From: Bombardia bombarda
Lineage: Eukaryota > Ascomycota > Sordariomycetes > Sordariales > Lasiosphaeriaceae
Assembly (NCBI GenBank): GCA_030512295.1
Contig: JAULSR010000004.1
Location: forward strand, 1,364,001 to 1,428,000
Direction of reading: 5' to 3'
Length of the DNA stretch: 64,000 bases
Part shown: positions 23,677 to 34,090 of the stretch, one piece after another
Layout of the letters: each line of letters begins with the position of its first letter
Numbering within the stretch: the stretch's first letter is position 1
Notes under the pieces: model-generated
Told to the model about the DNA's origin: nothing
The model's database searches: none
The model's input: only the letters and a program-made list of their open reading frames with translations
Program-made: the position numbers and the translations under genes

Positions 23677-26600
23677 TCATTCCGCCTCCAACAATCCAGC
23701 CTCCTTAACAAGGCTGTGGAACTTGCCCTGCTGCTTGATCAGCTCCTTGGGAGAGTCAAACTCGACCACCTCGCCTCTCTCCAGAACCACAACGCGGTCG
23801 CTGTCCAGGATAGTATTAATCCGATGTGCAACCGTAATGATAGTACGGTTCGCAAACAAGGGGCTGCGCAGCGTCGCCTGGAGAAGCGCGTCGGTCTGGA
23901 CATCGACCGCAGCCGTGGCCTCGTCGAGCACCAGGATGTTAGATGGTGTAAGCATAGCCCGTGCCAAGGATACCAACTGTCGTTGGCCTTGGGAGAGGTT
24001 CGAGCCTATCACAACAAACAAAGGTTAGAACAATTACACTTTCCGTCTCCTTGGGGCTACACATTGTGTGGGCAACATCGTCTTGTGTGGTTCAGTTTTA
24101 AACAACTTTGGTAGGCCGAAAGACACTCAGCCCGGCACAATGTTCGGCACATTGTGATGTAAAAGAGGGTGGGAGAAAGATGATGTCGGTGAGGACAGCG
24201 GATGATATTTTGGGTAAGGGTGGGGAGGACAAGAAGAGGGCGGGGGCCGTTTTGTGCAATGCGTAGGAGATCATGCAGGGGACTCTGTTTCCAGCGGACT
24301 GAATTATATGAGAAATGATAAAGTCACCGAGGCCGAGGCCGTCCCGCCGAGATAGCTGTCACTATGCAGCAGCTAGAGCGGAGTGCGTCTCTGCCAGTGT
24401 CAGGCGTGCTGCGCCCGTCTACTGGGGAAACAGCATGCAGACAGACACCTAGCCGCAACGCGCCTCGCGAGAGCATCGAGGATCGAGCAATCGTATGTGA
24501 CACGATCCAATGCATGTGAAAGCCGACAGAAGGCGAAGAGGAATGATGCAACGCGAAAGGGGGTGGGTGGGGGATGCATAGCTTACCTCCTTCGTTAATC
24601 TTGGCCTCTAGGCCGCCGTCCATGCTGGCGATGTGGTCCTTCAGGCGAGCGTGTTCTAACAAATGGTTAGCGTGGCACACCACTAACAAACAGCGCCGAA
24701 GGCTGGGCCATGTGCCTCAATGATGGAGGGGGAATGGTGGTGTAACACGTACCAAGGACGCTCCATAGCTCCGTATCGTCGTGGACGTGACCGGGGTCGA
24801 GGTTGTCCCGAATGGATCCCTCGAACAGAGCCGCATCCTGTGGAATAATGGCCAGGCGTCGTCGAAGATCGAGTAACCCAATGTTTGAAGTGTTCAGACC
24901 GTCGATGTCGATCTCGCCCGAGTCCGCTTCAATGATCCTGAACAACGCTAAGGTCAACGAGGATTTACCGGCTCCTGTTCGTCCCACGACGCCGATCTTC
25001 TCGTGTGACTTGATGTCGAGGCTGATGTTCTTGAGAACCAAATCGAGTCCCTCGCGATAGCGGGTGCTATAGTTCTTGAACTCTACTTCACCACGCGCCG
25101 GCCAGCTTACGGGCGGTCTATTGCGGTGAATGATCTCGGGGGCCTCGCTTGGGAGACGTGCGTATTCAAGAACACGCTCTACAGAGACGATATTGGTCTC
25201 TACCTCAACAGTTTGGCGAACAATCCAGTTGAGCGATCCAGTAATGTTCAACGCGTACGACATAGCAAGGCCGACCCATCCAGCCTCCAATCTGCTGCCA
25301 TTGGCGACAGAAATGACCGCGAAGCCGGCGGCCGCCAGGATGACCAAAGCCCCGATGAATTCCAACCGTATAGCCAGCCATCTGTTAGCACTCACGGAAG
25401 GGTAATAGGCACGGAGGTTTGCATCAACCCGCCACTCATTCTCGTGCTCAAACCTGGTTTGTTGGCGATATGCCCGAATGGTTGAGATGCCTCCAAGAGA
25501 CTCTTGGAAGTGAGCATAGATTGGACTGCGGCTCACGCTGTCCAATCTCTTGAGCTCACGCGAGGTACGCAGATAGTACCGCTGAATCCACATGTACGTC
25601 ACACCGAGCGGAATTATCAAGGCAGTGAAGGCAGGCGTTGCGACCGCGATCAACACAAGTGTAAATCCGGATTTGGCCACGTTGGTGAACAGCATGTTGA
25701 ATGTGCGCGCCAGCACCTCGTCGACGCGATAGATGTCGCTAGCGGCGGAGAAGTACAGTCAGCAAACCACGTCTTACATGCTTTGGAAGGGACTGCATAA
25801 TGTTCCATAATGCTCCGACCACGAACATAATGGGTCATGTGTGGCAGCAAGAGGGCATGATTTTAGATGATGGCTTCGACATGGATGGAGCCACTTGGTC
25901 CAACGTCCACCTTGCATTGCATTAGATCTGTCCCACCTCGGGTATGTGTGGTATGTAGAATCATGTGTATGGCACTGATAGAAGGAAAAGAAATGAGTGG
26001 CTAACCTTGAGAACCTGTTCAGAATACGGCCGGCCGGTGTGACATCGAAGAAGGACATTGGTGATCTGAAGATCGCCGTGGCCATTCTCTCATGTAGCTT
26101 GCGAGATGCCTATACGAGACCCAGGTAAGTAAGTATACGCCAGCTTCTCACTCACACATTAAGACATACCTCGATAGAGCAGAAGATCCATAGAATCAGC
26201 GTTTGAAGGGCCGTCAAGGCTGCGGCGCCGACGCCAAGTACGAAGTAGATACCGAGGTATTTACCAACATCGGGGTTTCCATGGGCGGCGGTGTTTTTAT
26301 CGGACCAGTGCTTCAACCACATGCTTCCAGCTAAGAACCACCGTGTTAGACAATCCGAAGTGAAGTAGTGTTAGGCGGGCTACACAGCCTTGCCTCGTCG
26401 TGTAATAGGGGAGGGGCGACTCACCAATCTGCCCAGCTTGCGCAACAATGAGGGCCAAGAAATAAACGCCAACAGCCACAAGATTGCTAGTCCTTGCGTA
26501 CTCGCCATATACTGGTTTTGATTTGTTAGTATGTGCGAATTAAAATCGATGCTAGGAGTAAACGATCCGTACCTGACCACTTCACCTTGCCCTGTTCAGA

Positions 26601-29573
26601 GTGCTCCTTCGACTGCTGGGTCTTGTTAGGCGTACTCTCCTCATCCTGAAGCTTACCCCTCGGCCCTCTGAAACTGGCAGCGCTGGCTCGTCGCAGAGTC
26701 GCCATGCTCTCGGCTCTCCTCTTAGTGAGGACAGAAGAGCTGCCGGGTCCTGGTCTGATTTGCTGAAGAGTGTCGACGCGTTCCTGGGCTTCTTCCAGTT
26801 CCTCCTTTTCTTGACTGCTCTCCGCCTCGATAACAGTAGAAGTTTCGCTATCGCTGCCGCTGGCAGATCCGCTCACAGAATTCGAACCCGAATCGTTTCC
26901 ACCAGAGCTCTTAATAACCTCTGATACCAAGCCCTTCATCGCCATGAGTTGCCTGTATGTTCCCTTCTCGGCAATCTCGCCGTCCTTCATCAGGCAAATA
27001 TAATCCGACTCAATAAGAACAGGAATGGAGTTCGTAGCCAGGATTCTAGTTTTGGTGCTGAGCAGACCCTTGGGGCCAAGAACATTGTTGATCAAATGGC
27101 GACCGACATGAGAATCAACAGCCGAAAGGCAGTCATCCAGCAGGTAGATATCTGCGCGAGCATATACAGCCCTGGCAAGAGCAACACGGGCTTTCTGGCC
27201 ACCGCTGAGTGAAATTCCACGCTCTCCAACAATCGTCTCGTCCCCATCAGGAAGCTGAACAAAGTCGTCAAGCAAGGCGCAGGCCTTTACCGTTTTTTCG
27301 TAGAAGACCGAGTCGTATCTGTAGCCGAACGTAATGTTCTCCCGGACAGTTGCGTTCATGATCCAGGCCGTTTGGCTGACAAAAGCCACAGTTCCGGCAA
27401 CTTCAACTTCGCCCTTTACCTTCCACAAATCACCAAGAATAGCTTGCAGGAAGGAACTCTTGCCCATGCCAACGCGGCCCACAATACAGGTGAGCTCGCC
27501 CTTGTTTGCGCTGAAATTGATGTCGGTAAGAACGTTCTTGTCCTCATGTCGGTTCCACGAGAAGGTACCATCACGGATGAGCACCGTCTCCTCTCCAGCC
27601 TCCTCCACGGCAGGTCTAATAGTAACAGCATCAGACTGGACTTCCTCGGCCGTCAAGTAGGACGTAAGACGCCCAGCAGCAACACTAGCTTCGATGATCG
27701 AGGTGATGACCATAGGCAGGACCGCAAGAGGGAATGTAAGCAGATTGAACAGCGCCAAAGCCGTGAAGACAATGTCAGTCGTCAGAGGAGTGTCCTTAGT
27801 GAACACAAACACAGCAAAGGTTGAACACGAGACAAGGAAAGGGGTCGTTGACCAGGTGAAGTTGGCAGCTGCCTGGCCTGCGCCAATTCTGCGCAGATTC
27901 TTGAGCTCCTGGTCGTTCCTGATATAATTCAGCTTGTTCATGAAAGCCGCACCCCAAGCATACAATTTGATGCTCTTCATGTTGTTGATAATCTCGGCAA
28001 TGAGGCGACTCCTGGAATCCTTGTTTTTCATCTGTTGTTTTTGCAGATTCTTCATGTACCGTGCAATAAAGCCGTTGATGGGGATCATGAAGATCATGAC
28101 TCCAATTCCCGCAAGCATCGACCATCCAACAAGCCGGTAGAGTGAATACATGCATAAGCAAATCTGGAGAGGTGCAGACCACAGCTGCTGGGCGAACTGT
28201 GTCAAGTCTTGAAGGCGCTGTGCGTCGACTGCCATGTAGTTGACAATGTCTCCGGTGGTCTTGGATGTACGCCCCTCGTTTGAAAGCTTGAGTGCCTTTC
28301 TGTAGATAGACGAAGTCAGACCGCCCTTGATTCTCATGCCAGTAACGATTGCCAGCTGGAAGTATTGATGAATCATGGTAGTCTGGAAAATAGCCATGGC
28401 GAACATGCCGAAAGCGATGGCAGCGCCCTTGATTACAGGTTGAGGCTCTTGGCCTTCGCGATAAGAGTCAATGAACGAGATAAGGAGTCTCAAAAGTTGA
28501 GGCTGGGAGAATGCCGAGAGATCATTGCCAATTTTGAAGAAGCCGGCAAGAATATACGGGCCGCTATATGCATGCCAAATAGCAAGCCAAAGAGAAGGAC
28601 GCTTGCGGTTTTCCAATTGGTGCTGCCAAGCATCATCAAAGGCCCCGCCAGTATTTTTGGTCGTGTCCTGTGACGCCAGGCCCCAGAGATCCTCCTCGGT
28701 GAGGTATTGAGCGTAGCCGTACTTCATCAAGGGCGTCATCCATGAGAAGGTGAGCAGGGAGAAAACGGTGGCGTATTCTACCGGGCATTCCCCGTCCTCA
28801 ACCAAAACCTCGTATGCCTCATCCTTCTTGGGCCACAGCCACTCGAAAAAGAACTCGACAATGGCAAGACCAAAGCCAATGCAGTAGGTGATGAAGTATG
28901 GCTGGTTCTCGGTGTAGATGTGCTGCGAAATAAGAGACCGAAGCTTGACGGCAAAGGCGATGAGAAGAAAGAGCCAGTAGAACAAGACGACGCCATTGGC
29001 ATTTCGGAGGCGCGAGTGTTCGAGCCACTGAATAGCGAAGATGGCGATGAGAGAGAGTATCGTGAGAGCCGTGGTCCAGACCCTGAAGTCGCCGAACCAG
29101 ATGTGTGGAAAGTTGATGATCTGGATGGCTAGTTGAACGGTAACATCGGCAATGACGAGAGCAAGAAGAACCTAGGTAGAAATTAGACACTGTCAAAACC
29201 ATAGCCCACAGTGGCCGTTCCAACACAACCAACGGACGTGACCCACCTGTTTTGTCCAGAAATGCCAGTCCTTGGGGACTCCAGTCGGTTTCCTTTTCTG
29301 CACCAGCCACCATATCGCGATCGATCCAGCAAAGAGGCCGAACACGGCGACCGAGGCTACCCAAACGTCGATAAAGCACGGGGTGAAGTCATATCGAAAG
29401 GGGCTCAAGGGCCCCCAGCCCTCCTCATTGCCGCATAAAGGCTGCTTGAACTCGTCGGTGGCAGTCAGATAGCCGCTTCCCAGCGCAGAAACGAGGCGGT
29501 GATAGCCCGAGAAGGAGCCCGTCTGGAAAATGGCCTTCTGGGACCGAAGGCCGTCGTCGAAGTCGACTCCCAT
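23677..29573 (-). CDS. YCF1: Ycf1-type vacuolar ABCC transporter (MRP, full length)
   Basis: Eight exons give 1553 residues: 29573-29247, 29171-26573, 26511-26425, 26330-26170, 26109-26006, 25738-24753, 24655-24587 and 24005-23677. All GT-AG junctions are in frame. The ATG at 29573 opens an MRP-type TMD0. TMD1 follows, then NBD1 with Walker A GRVGMGKSS (about 672) and signature LSGGQ (about 763). A serine/acidic regulatory linker leads to TMD2. NBD2 has Walker A GRTGAGKSS (about 1341), signature LSQGQ (about 1448) and LVLDEATAAVD. NBD1 has D in place of the catalytic Glu (LLDDCLSAVD), as is normal in ABCC proteins. Yeast Ycf1 pumps glutathione conjugates and Cd-GSH into the vacuole; the same role is inferred here. 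The last intron (581 bp) and intron 5 (267 bp) are unusually long. The gene is divergent from the YjbQ-like gene. Confidence 0.95.
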
Positions 29574-30866
29574 TGGCGCAAGCAGCTGAATCCTAGGTGG
29601 TCGAATCCAGTGCAGTCATAGCATAAGCAAAAATCAACAGTCGTCGTCGTGTCTCGAAAATCAGATGGGCGGTAAAGAAATGACCGGGCGTCTGCTGCTA
29701 TCTGCTATCTGCCCTTAGTAGCGAGAGGGCAGCAGTCTACACTACCTAGATCGATAGAAAGCAGTGGCAACGTTTAAAAATCGTAACCAGATGGCCGGTA
29801 TTAAATAGCCAGCTCGATATAACAATGGCGCATTGACTGAATCTGCCTCTATGGGCAAAAGAAATATGGCGTGGAGATCAAGACTGGGGGAGGTGGGAAA
29901 AAACGATAGCGGACGTCTTCGCGTCAGGGCTGCAGTGTTGATTCCTCAGGTAGGTTGGAATGGATGGATGCAGTCACAGTCAATCAATGGAGAGGTAGGC
30001 TGCTCCGCGCGGACTTTAGCGTATGGAAGGTACCTTAACTGCATGCACGTCTTCCGGTCGGTGCATTACAAAGCCGGGCGCGACTACGGATAGCGGTCTA
30101 CTTGGACCACCAACCAATCCACGCCTTGGAAAAGGGCAGCCAAGAGTCCAACGCGAAGTAGCGTGATAACGCTCCCACGGTACCCCTGTGGTTTCCCCAC
30201 CCGAACTTCGGAGGTGTGCCCCACCATCAAGTTCCACGCTGTTAGGTCGTCTTTCTTGTGTAATCCAGGCACCGGCTTGCCTATTACAGAGCACGCGAGG
30301 AATATTTTTACTGTAGCTGGCTACTGCTTGCTTTTTTGAAAGGAACATAATTGTATTTGGATACATCACGATGGTGAAGCCATGGTCTATAGTTGGGTGG
30401 TTACTGTTCGAGACGATAGAGGCCTGCACATGAGCCGCGATCGGACGACGGGAGCTAGATGGACATATGCCGCTGGTCACCATAGGTAGCCATGTGGCTT
30501 CAGTAATTCCCGGCCATAGAATGTGTCCGATAGACATATGTGCACGTTTTGAAAACAACTTCAGGTACTGTGTAGCACAGTGAATATGAAACATGTCCCA
30601 ATTTCGTACTTGTAGCTAAGGTATGTGGTTTGTCTACTGCCGTCCTCAGGTACCTAAGCTACATAGAAGCATTGAGCCTAAGCCGCCCGCCTAGAAAAAA
30701 GACGGCTACGACCGCCGAACCCGACTGAACTTGCATGAAAAGGTGATTCCGTGCCCCACTATCCCACCATTAGGGCTCAACGGCGGGCATCGAATCCATA
30801 TGACGTGTTTGCCGAGAAAGTGCCCGCCGAGTCCAAAGAATCATTGAGAGAACCCCCCTTTCCACC
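29574..30866. other. Divergent promoter region, no gene seen
   Basis: Shared upstream DNA of the ABC transporter (-) and the YjbQ-like gene (+). Only short ORFs are present. I looked for AP-1/Yap1 sites, which often control YCF1, and found only the near-match TTAGTAG. Confidence 0.5.
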
Positions 30867-31747
30867 ATGCCGCAGACAGCACCACAGATATCCCACACGT
30901 CGACAATCCTCTTCTTCCTGCTGCTCCTAGTCGCCTTCTTCCCCGGCATTTTCCATTTACTGTGGTCCCTGCCGCTAACTTTCCTGTTCGGGTGGTCGCC
31001 ATCATCTCCACCTCCCCCGTCGTCCATATCCGCCCATAAGCCATCCCGGTCGTTATCAACCTCCTCCGCCATGTGGTCCCAGAAGCAGTTCACCCTGCCG
31101 TCGCGGTCCCGCGGCTCCTATCTCATCACCGACCTGGTCGTCAAGGAGCTGCCCGAGATCCGGTCGTACAAGATCGGTCTGCTCAATCTCTTCATCCAGC
31201 ACACGAGCTGTGCGCTGAGCTTGAACGAGAACTGGGACGAGGTGCTTACTGCGATATTACCTGTAAAACAAAATGATAGAATGAACCATAAACTAACTAA
31301 CATGGATTGTTCCCCCTATTGGCAGGATGTCAGAGCAGACATGAGCGACACCCTTGACCGGATCGTGCCCGAGGCGGGGCCAAAGGGCGAGGCGCTATAT
31401 CGGCACGATGCCGAAGGTAGGCAGTTTTGAAACATCCCGATTCATGCATGCATTTGATATTGACATCCTCACCGGCCCGGATGACCTCCCGGCTCACGTC
31501 AAGTCGGCTCTGATTGGCGCCAGTGTTACGATCCCAATTAAAGATGGCAAACTGGTATGTCTATACGCCCCCCTCTCCCCTCCTCTCTCCTCTCCCTCTC
31601 AGTATATAAGGGTTCTCCCCCTTCCATGCTAACCACCATCTGTCTTTGAAGCAAACCGGTACGTGGCAGGGTATCTGGTATTTGGAATTCCGGGCAGCAA
31701 AGCATTCGCGAAGGGTAGTAGCTACCATCCAAGGCGAAAAGGCATGA
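30867..31747 (+). CDS. YjbQ/UPF0047 family protein with non-canonical intron 2 acceptor
   Basis: Four exons restore the whole family: 30867-31241, 31326-31416, 31475-31554 and 31652-31747. The conserved core runs IQHTSCALSLNENWD, then RADMSDTLDRIVPE, LYRHDAEG, HVKSALIGASVTIPI and TGTWQGIWYLEFR, including the family histidines. Starting at the internal ATG 31071 (MWSQKQFTL) gives 146 residues, the usual YjbQ length. The upstream ATG at 30867 adds 68 residues with a strongly hydrophobic stretch, possibly a signal anchor or targeting sequence. The splice sites are weak: donor 1 is GTGCTT, acceptor 3 is AAG, and intron 2 must end at CCG (31472-31474), where CAG would be expected. Without removal of intron 2 the frame stops at 31428. 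Bacterial members have weak thiamine-phosphate synthase activity; the fungal role is unknown. Family is firm, function and integrity are not. Confidence 0.8.
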
Positions 31748-32002
31748 ATCAATGACTCCCCCCAACAAACCCCCTGGAAATAGGTACTTATAATTTGAAC
31801 CCCTTTTTTCCCCTCGAAATTTGTGAAAACCCCCGCTGTACCTAGATTATAATATTATCTTCAATAGGCTGTGTTGGTTCTTGAACCTCGCCGGACGCCT
31901 TGATAAAAACCCCAACAAACCAACCGTAAAATTCAAACTTGAATTGCCATTTGCCTCCCATGTTCAGAAACTCTTTCCATCAACCCATCTCTGTCACCAA
32001 AG

Positions 32003-32904
32003 CTACTGCGTCCCGTTCTCCCCCGTCCTCATGTCGACATCATCGCCGCCGGCCAAAACCTTTGTCTTGGGGACGTAGCCATCGGGGCCGACGCCGGGGG
32101 TGGCGGCAACCACCTCGCCGTTCTCGTTCACAAACTCAAAGTTGTAGCGGCTGAGCAGATGGGGAATAGCCGAGAGCTGGGGGCCGTAGCGGGCGGTGTT
32201 ATCGTAGAGCTCGAATAGCGGAACGGCGAGAAGCTTCATATTCTTGGGCACGCTGAGGACTCCTGTAGTTTTACACACACACACACACACACGTCAGCAA
32301 AAAGAATCCAAGGACAAGGGATAACATCCCCCATCTTTCCCTCTCTCTTTCCACCAGGGAACCTACTGGACTGTGGCAGCTGAATAAAATACAGCTTCTT
32401 GCACTCCTTTGGCCTCGTCACATGCGCCGGCATGAACGGGTACATGAACGTCTCAAAGTTCGGACGCCACCACTGCGCCAGACAATCGCCGACCTGCCAG
32501 TCGCCCGCCTTCTCGCCCTCGCCCAGACTGCCCACGGGCGCGAGCCGCTCGTCCAGCCGCGACTTGAACCCCTCGAGCTCGTCGTCTTCGGGCCGCAGGT
32601 AGTCGCCTGGCAGCTTAAAAAACGCATTGGCGATCTGCAACATCAAAATGTGCGGGTGGTTGTGCTCGTGGCAGACGAGGATGCCCTCGCAGGTGCGCCG
32701 CATGCCGTGCGCCACGTAGTGCTCCTCGAGCCGCTTCAGCCGCGCGATCACGCTCGGGTCCTCCTCCGGCTGCGTCTCCTTGACGCCGAATGTGTAGTTG
32801 GACAAGGGAAACAGCCGGATCGTCTCGTGCTGGTTCGCGTTGAAGGGCAAGGGGAGAATCGGCGGCTGCGAGCTCTGCAGCGCCGTGGCTGTGACTGTTG
32901 ACAT
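32003..32904 (-). CDS. Cleavage factor Im 25 kDa subunit (CFIm25 / NUDT21-like)
   Basis: Two exons, 32904-32367 and 32262-32003, encode 265 residues. The phase-1 junction joins QLPQS to VLSVPKNMKLLAVPLFELYDN. The protein is the Nudix-fold RNA-binding subunit that recognises UGUA upstream of poly(A) sites in mRNA 3'-end processing. Diagnostic stretches are the N-terminal LFPLSNYTFG, the V.AHGMRRTCEGILVCHEHNHPH block with a degenerate Nudix box (no catalytic REx2EE), LAQWWRPNFE, YPFMPAHVTRPKECKKLYF, and the C-terminal LFELYDN and LLSRYNFEF. The single intron contains a (GT)n/(CA)n stretch (32272-32292) close to its 3' end. Its 3' end faces that of the YjbQ-like gene, 255 bp away. Confidence 0.93.
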
Positions 32905-34090
32905 GATGGGCGGATGGTGCGGGGGTGGTATTTGCGGTTTGGTGCTGCTGCTGTTGTGAAACCAATAATGGATGGTGTTTTATGTGGCGGGTACGGACGG
33001 AGGAAGTGGTGGTATTTCGAAAATCAACTGAGGTTGGTGGATGCGGCGGTATTAGGTAGTTTGTCTTGTCGGTCAATGGTGGAAACGCGTTAAACAAGGC
33101 TCCTTGGAGGGCGGAATGGCTTTTCGGGCGCAAGTAAAGCCGGCAAAAATGCGACGAAAGAGGAAGGCGGTCAGTAATTTAAGGGTGGATACCTGCCGTG
33201 CACATCGACTTACAGGGGACGGCCGTCAGATTTGAGCCGCATCTGAGATGCAACGTCAGCTACCTAGGCAACCTGACCTAACGGGGCGTCCCCTGAGAAA
33301 GAAGTACCCGACTTACGTACCTATTCAACGAAAATATCACCCCGACTTTGGAAACTCGTCGCGAACTTCGTCCAAACAAAGATCGAGGGAACAGGCTGAC
33401 AACCTTCTTCTGCGTCTGAATATAAGATATACACAATAATGGGTCCGAATTCAACACCCAGCGGTCTTCTCTGGGTCGCTCCTGGATTGCTTGGCACCCG
33501 CTTGGTACCTCCAGGCAGACAACTGAAACCTGAGAGTATTCCTTCTCTCCCGCTCCCCGGCCACAGTGATCCTCCTGGGCTCTTCGCAACTGGAATTCAG
33601 CAGCCAAATATCTATGAAATGTGTGCATACAGATATAGCAAGCATGTCCAACTCATGGAAATGTAACAGCAAGCCCGATGATCATCATCCTTCATTGCTA
33701 ACGCAGTCTCCATGAGAGTTGGTGATACAAACTAGAAGACGTAAATAGTGGTACTCTGTTGAATCTCTCAACATCTTCATTTGAGCAAATACATGTCGAC
33801 GAACCATTCAAACTCTTCTCGAGCAAAAGGTTGCAGCTATCAGTGTATATGGCAGAATATTATTTGGTGATTGACAGATGCAGCGAGTCTTGATCTAGAT
33901 CCAGACTCGTCGAAAAAGTGGTGGTCAAAAGTGTCGTAGCAAATTGTGATACAATGCCCACTCCGCAGCAGACTGTACATGGCAAATCTGGTATATAGTG
34001 GTGAGGTAGCAAGATTTGGACAAGAATCGAGACTGCTAGCTCAGTCTACACATCTCGGGATCTTCAGCATGAGAGATAGAAGCGCGAGAT
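32905..34090. other. Intergenic region, no gene seen
   Basis: Upstream of the CFIm25 gene and downstream of the nuclear GTPase gene (both on the minus strand). ORFs are short and without recognisable features. Confidence 0.5.

Noticed and set aside
29574..30866. Yap1/AP-1 site in the YCF1 promoter
   Set aside because: Only TTAGTAG is present near 29710, which is not the TTAGTAA or TTACTAA consensus.
31242..31262. Alternative GTAAAA donor for intron 1 of the YjbQ-like gene
   Set aside because: It would insert seven residues (VLTAILP) into the conserved NENWDEDVR block, so the upstream GTGCTT donor is preferred despite its weaker sequence.
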